Shown here in pieces: positions 16,682 through 23,114 of a stretch of 36,861 nt of DNA; position 1 is the stretch's first letter; every line of letters starts with the position of its first letter. The notes beneath the pieces were generated by a model. It saw only the letters and a list, made by a program, of their open reading frames with translations. It searched no databases and was not told the DNA's origin. This DNA is from Streptococcus cristatus. Its GTDB lineage: Bacteria; Bacillota; Bacilli; Lactobacillales; Streptococcaceae. Position numbers and translations under genes: made by a program. The stretch covers positions 18,427 through 55,287 of the forward strand of contig NZ_RJPS01000010.1 in assembly GCF_003943505.1 (NCBI RefSeq), given 5' to 3'.

Positions 16682-17617
16682 ATGTCTGTAAAGGTCAAAG
16701 ATTTGATTGAAAAAGTCCGTTTACGCATCGTTTACGGCAGTGATGACCTCTTAGAAAAGGAGATTTCGACATCGGATATTTCGCGGCCGGGCCTTGAAAT
16801 GACCGGTTATTTTGACTACTATACGCCAGAACGGATTCAGCTGATTGGGATGAAGGAGTGGTCTTATCTGATGAAGATGACGTCCCATAACCGTCATCAA
16901 GTCCTTCTGAAAATGTTTCAACCAGAAACGCCAGTTGTCATTGTGGCGCGTGATCTGGAGATTCCTGAAGAAATGCGGCGAGCAGCTGAAGAAAAGCAAA
17001 TCGCGATTCTTACCAGTCGCACATCAACCAGCCGTCTATCAGGGGAAATTTCTAGTTTCCTTGACTCACGCTTGGCGGTCAGAACCAGTGTCCATGGCGT
17101 ATTGATGGATATCTACGGAATGGGCGTGCTGATTCAAGGAGACAGTGGTATTGGTAAAAGTGAAACTGGTCTTGAGTTAGTCAAGCGTGGCCATCGTTTG
17201 GTAGCGGATGACCGGGTTGATATCTTTGCCAAGGATGAAATGACTCTCTGGGGAGAGCCTGCTGAGATTCTTCGTCATCTCTTGGAAATTCGCGGTGTCG
17301 GCATTATCGACGTGATGAGCCTTTATGGAGCTAGTGCGGTCAAGGATTCTTCACAGGTACAGATTGCTGTCTATCTGGAAAATTATGATACCAATAAGAC
17401 CTTTGACCGTCTGGGCAATAATGCAGAAGAACTGGAAGTTTCTGGTGTCAGAATTCCTCGTATTCGCATCCCAGTTAAGACAGGACGCAACATCTCTGTG
17501 GTGATTGAAGCCGCAGCCATGAACTATCGAGCTAAGGAAATGGGCTTTGATGCCACCAAGATTTTTGAAGAACGACTGACTAATCTGATTAGCCAGAATG
17601 AGGTGAAAGATGCTTGA
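16682..17617 (+). CDS. hprK: HPr kinase/phosphorylase
   Basis: 311 residues, normal length. The C-terminal kinase domain has the P-loop GDSGIGKS (residues 153-160), the catalytic D177 in VADDRVD and the family signature [11 protein letters not shown] (201-211). The N-terminal domain is of the usual MurF-like type. The enzyme phosphorylates HPr on Ser46 with ATP or pyrophosphate and removes the phosphate, linking glycolytic flux to carbon catabolite repression through CcpA and to PTS activity. It is the first gene of the hprK-lgt-DUF948-YtxH operon and its end overlaps the lgt start by 8 bases. Confidence 0.97.
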   Translation: MSVKVKDLIEKVRLRIVYGSDDLLEKEISTSDISRPGLEMTGYFDYYTPERIQLIGMKEWSYLMKMTSHNRHQVLLKMFQPETPVVIVARDLEIPEEMRRAAEEKQIAILTSRTSTSRLSGEISSFLDSRLAVRTSVHGVLMDIYGMGVLIQGDSGIGKSETGLELVKRGHRLVADDRVDIFAKDEMTLWGEPAEILRHLLEIRGVGIIDVMSLYGASAVKDSSQVQIAVYLENYDTNKTFDRLGNNAEELEVSGVRIPRIRIPVKTGRNISVVIEAAAMNYRAKEMGFDATKIFEERLTNLISQNEVKDA

Positions 17618-18389
17618 TCCAGTAGCTTTTTCAGTCGGTCCCTTTAGTATTCGTTGGTATGCAATCTGCATTGTCACTGGCTTGATTTTAGCCGTTTACT
17701 TGGCCATGAAGGAAGCGCCACGCAAGAAGATGATCCCAGATGATATTCTTGATTTCATTCTGATTGCCTTTCCCTTGGCCATCCTCGGAGCGCGACTCTA
17801 CTATGTGATTTTTGAGTGGTCTTATTATGGCAAGCACTCTCTGATTGAGATTTTTCAGATTTGGAATGGTGGTTTAGCCATTTATGGCGGTTTGATCACT
17901 GGTGCCCTTGTCCTCTATTTCTTTTCTCAGAGAAGGCTAATCAATCCTGTTGATTTCTTGGATATTGCAGCACCTAGCGTCTTGATCGCTCAGAGCATCG
18001 GCCGTTGGGGCAATTTCTTTAACCAAGAAGCCTATGGAGCGGTGGTCAAAAATCTTAATTATCTGCCGTCCTTCATCCGCAACAATATGTACATAGATGG
18101 TGCTTATCGCCAGCCAACCTTCTTATACGAATCCCTTTGGAATTTACTTGGCTTTGCCCTATTGCTAATCTTACGACGCCGCCCTAAATTCTTCCGTCAG
18201 GGAGAATTGGCAGCCTTTTACCTGATTTGGTACGGCTTTGGCCGGATGATTATCGAGGGTATGCGGACCGATAGTCTCATGTTCTTGGGTGTGCGTGTAT
18301 CTCAGTGGCTGTCTGCAGCTCTGATTTTACTAGGCATCGGCATTATGATTTACCAAAGAAAAAAACAAGCCCCCTATTATCAAGAATGA
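17610..18389 (+). CDS. lgt: Prolipoprotein diacylglyceryl transferase
   Basis: 259 residues with about seven membrane helices. The Lgt signature [13 protein letters not shown] is at residues 131-143, preceded by IYGGLITG (91-98); a C-terminal [15 protein letters not shown] segment holds further conserved arginine and glutamate residues. It transfers diacylglycerol from phosphatidylglycerol to the lipobox cysteine of prelipoproteins, the first step of lipoprotein maturation. The start ATG overlaps hprK by 8 bases. A lipobox lipoprotein gene lies a little downstream (19338) but in a separate unit. Confidence 0.97.
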   Translation: MLDPVAFSVGPFSIRWYAICIVTGLILAVYLAMKEAPRKKMIPDDILDFILIAFPLAILGARLYYVIFEWSYYGKHSLIEIFQIWNGGLAIYGGLITGALVLYFFSQRRLINPVDFLDIAAPSVLIAQSIGRWGNFFNQEAYGAVVKNLNYLPSFIRNNMYIDGAYRQPTFLYESLWNLLGFALLLILRRRPKFFRQGELAAFYLIWYGFGRMIIEGMRTDSLMFLGVRVSQWLSAALILLGIGIMIYQRKKQAPYYQE

Positions 18390-18401
18390 GAGGAGAATAT
18401 T

Positions 18402-18797
18402 ATGCTTGAAATTGCTTATACTTTAGTTGCTGTCGCTTTGATTGTCTTTCTAATCTACATGACCCTCACCGTCAAAACTCTCGGTGATAAGGCTGCAAAA
18501 ATGCTGGATGAGACCGAAAATACGATCAAAGTGTTGACTTCTGATGTCAATGTCACCCTGCATCAAACCAATGATTTGATTGCCAAAGTCAATGTGTTGA
18601 CAGATGATATCAACCACAAAGTAGCAACGATTGATCCGCTTTTCAATGCGGTGGCAGACCTATCGGAATCAGTCTCTGATTTAAACGATCAGGCGCGTGT
18701 TTTAGGAAAAAAAGCAGTCGCAGCAGGAAGCACGACAGCGAAAACAACAGCAGGTCTAACGGCCCTTCGTTTTGTTGGCAAATTATTTAAAAAATAA
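18402..18797 (+). CDS. DUF948 family membrane-anchored protein
   Basis: 131 residues. One N-terminal membrane helix (about residues 3-24) is followed by a long amphipathic/coiled-coil helix rich in D, V, N and T (about 30-110) and a basic C-terminus. This is the DUF948 family (general stress-type proteins in firmicutes); the function is unknown. RBS AGAGGAG; it lies 12 bases after lgt. The fixed order hprK-lgt-DUF948-YtxH is common in streptococci. Confidence 0.85.
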   Translation: MLEIAYTLVAVALIVFLIYMTLTVKTLGDKAAKMLDETENTIKVLTSDVNVTLHQTNDLIAKVNVLTDDINHKVATIDPLFNAVADLSESVSDLNDQARVLGKKAVAAGSTTAKTTAGLTALRFVGKLFKK

Positions 18798-18812
18798 GAA
18801 AGTAGGTTTATT

Positions 18813-19256
18813 ATGGGAAAAATTTCATCACTTTTATTAGGTGCTGTGTCTGGTGCAGCTGCAGCGTACTTTCTAACCAGTAAAAAAGGCAAAGAAATTA
18901 CTGAAAAAGTTCAAGACTTTGTTGTCGACTATCGTGAAGATCCAGACAAGACTCACGAAGCAGTTGTCCAATCAGTAAAGGACTTTTCAGATCAGGCTGT
19001 CAAAGCCATCAACCAAACCAAGGAAAAGGTTGAAAATGGCGAAATTACAGCAGAAACAGTATTGGAGTCTGTTAAGGATACGACCAAGTCAGTAGTAGAC
19101 TATTCGCAGGATAAATTCCAAGAAATCAAAGAAAAGTTTGAAAAAGAAGAGGAAATTCTTGAAGAAGAAATTTCTGATATCGTGGTGGAAGAAGGAGAAA
19201 AAGCCCCTTCAGAAGAAATCATCATTGATTTAGAAACAGAAGAACTTGAAAAATAA
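18813..19256 (+). CDS. YtxH domain-containing protein
   Basis: 147 residues. The N-terminal glycine/alanine-rich hydrophobic segment (SLLLGAVSGAAAAYFLTSKKGKE, residues 5-27, YtxH-type) is followed by a long charged helical region and a glutamate-rich C-terminus from about residue 108. Members are general-stress-associated membrane-linked proteins of unknown function. It is the last gene of the hprK operon, followed by a hairpin terminator. Confidence 0.85.
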   Translation: MGKISSLLLGAVSGAAAAYFLTSKKGKEITEKVQDFVVDYREDPDKTHEAVVQSVKDFSDQAVKAINQTKEKVENGEITAETVLESVKDTTKSVVDYSQDKFQEIKEKFEKEEEILEEEISDIVVEEGEKAPSEEIIIDLETEELEK

Positions 19257-19262
19257 AAAAAT

Positions 19263-19295
19263 TAGGCTAGCGTTTGCTAGCCTATCTTGATTTTT
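19263..19295 (+). terminator. Probable terminator of the hprK-lgt operon
   Basis: TAGGCTAG (19263-19270) and CTAGCCTA (19277-19284) form a perfect stem, followed by TCTTGATTTTT. The T run is delayed by six bases. Confidence 0.65.
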
Positions 19296-19337
19296 AAATA
19301 AGAAAGCGTCATCATATAAATAAAAGGGGATGTTGGT

Positions 19338-20180
19338 ATGAAAAATTTAAAAATGCTTGCCTTGCTTGGTTTAGGCTGCTGCTTACTAGCCTGTTCTCGG
19401 CAGAAAGCTTCAGAGTCCCCTAAGTCTGGAAGATCTGACTCTTCTTCTAAGGCTCTGAGCACGAGTCAAGCCCGCTCGAAAACAGCTAGCAGTAGTCAAT
19501 CTAGTGCAAATCAATCCAGCCCTAGTCAGAGTTCTGCTTCTGCGGAGTCAAAAAGCTCCAGTCAGACAACTGAAAAGGTCAGAGAAGAGGAGACACAGCC
19601 TTCTAGCAAAGAAGCGCCTTCTCCAATCAGAAAACGTCTGGAAGTTCCTATGCAGATCCAGCGAGCTTGGAATACTTGCGCACCGACCTCTGTCAGTATG
19701 ATTTTAGCCTACAGAGGCGTCCAAGCTAGCCAGGAGGAATTGGCACGAGCGATGGGCACTGATGAGACCTTCGGTACCCATAATGTCAATGCAATCCGTG
19801 TCTTAAATCAATATTTATTTGGTTATGCGGAAGTGCCGGTAGGTCAAGCGGGCTACCATCTTGCGACAGTGACTAGTAGCGCTTCGAATTCTGAAGATAT
19901 GCGGCTCTTTAAGGAGCGCCTGCGCAAGAATATTGATGATGGCTATCCGCTCTACTATACGATTGATAATGCCTCCATCTACCCAGGCCACAAGGGTGAA
20001 CACAATGTTGTGGGGACGGGCTATGAATTATCAGCAGACGGCAGTGATGTCCTTGCAGTTTATTACATTGATCCATCCTATACCGTTCAGGATCCAGTCT
20101 ATGGAGGGCTGAAAAAGGTGACTCCAGAAGAATTATTGGCAGCGATGTGTGCTTGTCAGGAACCAAATTACGCTTGGTAA
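19338..20180 (+). CDS. Lipoprotein with C39-like cysteine peptidase domain
   Basis: 280 residues. The signal peptide ends in the lipobox LLAC with C19 as the lipidated cysteine. A serine-rich low-complexity linker follows (about residues 24-95), then a peptidase C39-like (papain-fold) domain from about residue 102. The likely catalytic residues are C114 in WNTCAPTSVSM, H222 in GEHNVVGTGY and D245 in YYIDPS. The domain should be displayed outside the membrane on a flexible stalk. C39-like domains without an ABC transporter act in other proteins as secreted peptidases or have unknown function; no substrate is indicated here. A CAC pair (C271, C273) near the C-terminus is unusual for an exported Gram-positive protein. 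RBS is AAAAGGGGATG. Confidence 0.82.
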   Translation: MKNLKMLALLGLGCCLLACSRQKASESPKSGRSDSSSKALSTSQARSKTASSSQSSANQSSPSQSSASAESKSSSQTTEKVREEETQPSSKEAPSPIRKRLEVPMQIQRAWNTCAPTSVSMILAYRGVQASQEELARAMGTDETFGTHNVNAIRVLNQYLFGYAEVPVGQAGYHLATVTSSASNSEDMRLFKERLRKNIDDGYPLYYTIDNASIYPGHKGEHNVVGTGYELSADGSDVLAVYYIDPSYTVQDPVYGGLKKVTPEELLAAMCACQEPNYAW

Positions 20181-20190
20181 AAAAACGAAA

Positions 20191-20214
20191 AAACGAGATC
20201 TTTTGATCTCGTTT
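20191..20214. terminator. Bidirectional terminator between lipoprotein and DUF3270 genes
   Basis: AAACGAGATC and GATCTCGTTT form a perfect 10-bp stem with a TTTT loop. The minus strand carries a better T run after it, and the plus strand a shorter one. Confidence 0.82.
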
Positions 20215-20229
20215 GATTTAATTCGTGAA

Positions 20230-20520
20230 TTAACGGCGTTTCTTTCTCCGAACAGTGCGATAGCCTTGAATAACCATGAGACTCAGGACTACAGCAAGTG
20301 TGAAAGATAGGAAGGTGCTTATCTTTGCAGATAAGAAGATAAAGCTAAAAAAGACTGTCAAAATACAGAATAAAGCGATATTTATAAAGAAAAATAGCTC
20401 ACGTAATTGTGATGCTGATTCTGCTTGGGGCAGGTATTCTTGATAGGATATTTCCTTAGTTTGTTCTGTTGAATCATGCAGGGGCGCTGACTCAAACTGT
20501 TTAAAATCTCTTACTGCCAT
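20230..20520 (-). CDS. DUF3270-like small membrane protein
   Basis: 96 residues: a polar N-terminal half (about residues 1-38) with an E/S/Q-rich stretch, then two membrane helices (about 42-62 and 65-85) and a very basic C-terminal tail (RTVRRKKRR). It resembles the streptococcal DUF3270 family, whose function is unknown. RBS AGGAGAGA precedes the ATG. It converges on the lipoprotein gene and is divergent from the U32 gene. Confidence 0.7.
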   Translation of the reverse strand: MAVRDFKQFESAPLHDSTEQTKEISYQEYLPQAESASQLRELFFFINIALFCILTVFFSFIFLSAKISTFLSFTLAVVLSLMVIQGYRTVRRKKRR

Positions 20521-20637
20521 AATCTCTCTCCTAATAGTACCTTATCATTCTATCATGTTTCTACTATTAGGTATATTACAAGATAGTTACAAAACGAATA
20601 AAATCGAATTAAGAAATCATAAATCCTATTTTTTTGG

Positions 20638-20643
20638 TATAAT
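20638..20643 (+). promoter_or_regulatory. -10 element of the U32 gene, leaderless start
   Basis: TATAAT ends 6 bases before the ATG at 20650, so the expected transcription start coincides with the A of the start codon. No Shine-Dalgarno sequence lies in the few bases between. Confidence 0.65.
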
Positions 20644-20649
20644 AATGAT

Positions 20650-21579
20650 ATGAAAAAGATAATTATTACAGCAACAGCTGAAAGTATAGAACAAGTTCAA
20701 GCCTTATTGGAAGCAGGTGTGGATCGTATTTATGTCGGTGAGGAAAAATACGGCCTTCGTTTACCGCATAACTTCACTTATGACGAATTAAATCGTATCT
20801 CACAAATAGTTCATCAGGCAGGAAAAGAAATGACCGTTGCCGTTAATGCTTTGATGCATCAGGACATGATGGACCAGATCAAACCTTATTTGGATTTTCT
20901 TCAGGAAATTGAAGTGGACTATATCACCGTTGGGGATGCAGGTGTATTCTACGTCTTGCAGCGGGATGGCTATAAGCTAAAAACGATTTATGATGCTTCG
21001 ACCATGGTTACCAGCAGCCGCCAAATTAATTTTTGGGGCAAGAATGCTGGGGTGTCAGAAGCTGTTTTGGCGCGGGAAATTCCATCGGCAGAACTCTTTA
21101 AAATGCCGGAAATCCTTGAAATTCCAGCAGAAGTTCTAGTTTATGGTGCGAGCGTTATCCACCACTCTAAACGTCCGCTTTTGCAAAATTATTATAACTT
21201 TACACACATTGATGATGCGAAATCAAGAGAGAGGGATCTCTTTCTTGCGGAACCGAGCGATCCTCAGAGCCATTATTCGATCTTTGAGGACAAGCATGGG
21301 ACTCACATTTTTGCCAATAATGACTTAGACTTGATGACCAAGTTGACAGAATTGGTTGACCACGGCTTTACTCATTGGAAGTTGGAAGGTCTCTATACTC
21401 CTGGTCAGAATTTTGTTGAGATTGCTAAGCTCTTTGTTCAGGCTAGGGACTTGATTGAAAAAGGTGAATTTAGTCATGACCAAGCTTTCTTGTTAGATGA
21501 GCTGCTTCACAAATTGCATCCGAAGAATCGTTTCCTCGATACAGGATTTTATGATTACGATCCAGACATGGTGAAATAG
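20650..21579 (+). CDS. Peptidase U32 family protein (YrrN/YhbU-like)
   Basis: 309 residues. It starts directly with the beta strand KKIIITATA, followed by LLEAGVDRIYVGEEKYGLRLPHNF (residues 20-43), the typical start of U32 barrel proteins. It also shows EVDYITVGDAGVF and VLAREIPSAEL, the latter like the conserved RE(L/I)S segment. The U32 family includes collagenase-like proteases and tRNA-hydroxylation factors (RlhA/TrhP); a second U32 gene often follows in firmicutes, but none is present here before the terminator. The cellular role is unknown. The start is supported by the family N-terminus, and the mRNA appears leaderless. Confidence 0.85.
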   Translation: MKKIIITATAESIEQVQALLEAGVDRIYVGEEKYGLRLPHNFTYDELNRISQIVHQAGKEMTVAVNALMHQDMMDQIKPYLDFLQEIEVDYITVGDAGVFYVLQRDGYKLKTIYDASTMVTSSRQINFWGKNAGVSEAVLAREIPSAELFKMPEILEIPAEVLVYGASVIHHSKRPLLQNYYNFTHIDDAKSRERDLFLAEPSDPQSHYSIFEDKHGTHIFANNDLDLMTKLTELVDHGFTHWKLEGLYTPGQNFVEIAKLFVQARDLIEKGEFSHDQAFLLDELLHKLHPKNRFLDTGFYDYDPDMVK

Positions 21580-21650
21580 GACAGGATTTTGCTGCCTTTA
21601 TCTAAGTGGGCATCCTTAAAAAGCTATTTGCTCACCAGAAACGTTTTAAG

Positions 21651-21679
21651 AAAAGGCACAGATGAATCTGCGCCTTTTT
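21651..21679. terminator. Terminator of the U32 gene, possibly also of tetR
   Basis: AAAAGGCACAGA and TCTGCGCCTTTTT pair with one mismatch around a TGAA loop. A and T tails on both sides make it usable for the converging TetR gene. Confidence 0.75.
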
Positions 21680-21709
21680 GAGTTTTCATCTATAAAAATG
21701 GAGTGCTGG

Positions 21710-22273
21710 TCATGATTTCCAAGACTCATAATTGTAGGTAGCTAGGATCATTTGAGTAATTTCTTCGGACTCCTCCTGAGCTCCGCCGGCTATCCAAAGA
21801 GAAATAATCCCCTCAACACTGGATAGGAAGATTTCCAGGGCGTATTTCTGAGGGATATGAAAGTTCTCCTCTAAAAAACGCTGGGTAGCAGCTTTTTGCT
21901 TATCGCTCAGAATGATACTGGTTATGAACTCTCGAATAGCCCCGCGAAAGTCAATATAATGGCTCTTGGTTAGGGCATTGATCAGACGTTCATTAGCACG
22001 CAGTATATGAAATTTGGCTATCATGAACCGTTTGGAATATTCGCCTTCTTCTTCAAAAAGACTATAACTATAAAGTTGGGAAATGATGTCGTTTTTTAAA
22101 CTTTCAACCATCTGATATTTATCTTGGTAGTGGAGGTAGAAGGTGCCGCGATTAATCCCTGCCCGTTTGCAGAGCTTACTGATGGAGATATTATCAAACC
22201 TTTCCTCTGATAGTAGCTGAATCAAGGCTTCTTTGATGTCTTCCTTTGTGCTAGTTTTTCGTTTCTGGACCAT
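21710..22273 (-). CDS. TetR/AcrR family transcriptional repressor
   Basis: 187 residues. The N-terminal helix-turn-helix is typical: TKEDIKEALIQLLSE, then ISISKLCKRAGINRGTFYLHYQDK (about residues 29-52). The C-terminal part is a helical ligand/dimer domain with no assignable ligand. It is divergent from the ABC exporter genes and two near-identical palindromes lie in the shared region, so it very likely represses both itself and the exporter until a substrate binds. RBS AAGGAAG on the minus strand. Confidence 0.9.
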   Translation of the reverse strand: MVQKRKTSTKEDIKEALIQLLSEERFDNISISKLCKRAGINRGTFYLHYQDKYQMVESLKNDIISQLYSYSLFEEEGEYSKRFMIAKFHILRANERLINALTKSHYIDFRGAIREFITSIILSDKQKAATQRFLEENFHIPQKYALEIFLSSVEGIISLWIAGGAQEESEEITQMILATYNYESWKS

Positions 22274-22289
22274 TTTTCTTCCTTTTTTA

Positions 22290-22308
22290 AATCAACACTT
22301 TGTTGATT
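22290..22308. promoter_or_regulatory. TetR operator 1
   Basis: AATCAACACTTTGTTGATT: two 8-base arms, AATCAACA and TGTTGATT, around CTT. It lies 16 bases upstream of the tetR start codon, in its leader, and just upstream of the -35 of the exporter promoter. Confidence 0.75.
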
Positions 22309-22316
22309 TTTGGTTA

Positions 22317-22345
22317 TTGCTTTTTGTCTAAGCTCATTATATAAT
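22317..22345 (+). promoter_or_regulatory. Promoter of the ABC exporter operon
   Basis: TTGCTT (22317-22322), a 17-base spacer and TATAAT (22340-22345). Both flanks carry the TetR-type palindrome. Confidence 0.75.
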
Positions 22346-22358
22346 ATCTGTGATTTGG

Positions 22359-22377
22359 AATCAACAGTTTGTTGATT
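22359..22377. promoter_or_regulatory. TetR operator 2
   Basis: AATCAACAGTTTGTTGATT: the same arms as operator 1, differing only in the first centre base. It lies a few bases after the predicted transcription start, where bound repressor would block the polymerase. Confidence 0.75.
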
Positions 22378-22411
22378 TAAGGAAACGAGCTTTGAAAAGG
22401 AGAGAAACGAT

Positions 22412-23113
22412 ATGGCTTATATTGAAATGAAACATAGCTTTAAACGTTATCAGGTAGGTGACACAGAAATTGTCGCTAACAATGATATTTCTTTTGACAT
22501 TGAAAAGGGGGAACTGGTCATTATCCTAGGTGCTTCTGGTGCCGGCAAGTCTACGGTACTTAATATCCTTGGTGGTATGGATACCAATGATGAAGGAGAC
22601 ATCCTGATAGACGGACAGAATATTGCTGACTACAATTCCCACCAGTTGACGGACTATCGCCGCAATGACGTGGGCTTTGTTTTTCAGTTTTACAATCTGG
22701 TACCCAACCTGACGGCCAAGGAAAATGTGGAGTTGGCTTCTGAGATTGTCAAGGATGCTCAAGATCCAGTGGCAGCTCTGACCGCAGTTGGTCTGGAAGA
22801 GCGCCTCAATAATTTTCCAGCGCAGTTGTCAGGTGGGGAGCAGCAGCGGGTGTCCATCGCTCGGGCTGTGGCTAAGAATCCCAAGATTTTGCTCTGCGAT
22901 GAGCCGACAGGAGCTCTAGACTACAATACCGGCAAGCAAGTTCTGCAAATTTTACAGGACATGTCCCGCAATCAAGGTGCGACAGTTATTATTGTGACCC
23001 ACAATGCTGCCTTGGCTCCCATTGCTGACCGGGTTATCCGTATGCACGACGCGAGGGTCAAGAGTGTTACAATCAATGAAGAGCCTCAGGATATAAGTAC
23101 ATTGGAGTATTGA
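22412..23113 (+). CDS. ABC exporter ATP-binding protein (LolD/MacB-type)
   Basis: 233 residues with Walker [10 protein letters not shown] (residues 40-48), Q-loop in [12 protein letters not shown], signature LSGGEQQR (139-146), Walker B ILLCDEP (159-165) and an H-loop histidine in IIVTHNAAL. This is the type that pairs with FtsX-like permeases such as the next gene, which starts one base after this stop. The pair would hydrolyse ATP to drive a mechanical step on a lipid, peptide or protein outside the membrane. Under control of the TetR palindromes. Confidence 0.93.
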   Translation: MAYIEMKHSFKRYQVGDTEIVANNDISFDIEKGELVIILGASGAGKSTVLNILGGMDTNDEGDILIDGQNIADYNSHQLTDYRRNDVGFVFQFYNLVPNLTAKENVELASEIVKDAQDPVAALTAVGLEERLNNFPAQLSGGEQQRVSIARAVAKNPKILLCDEPTGALDYNTGKQVLQILQDMSRNQGATVIIVTHNAALAPIADRVIRMHDARVKSVTINEEPQDISTLEY

Positions 23114-23114
23114 T

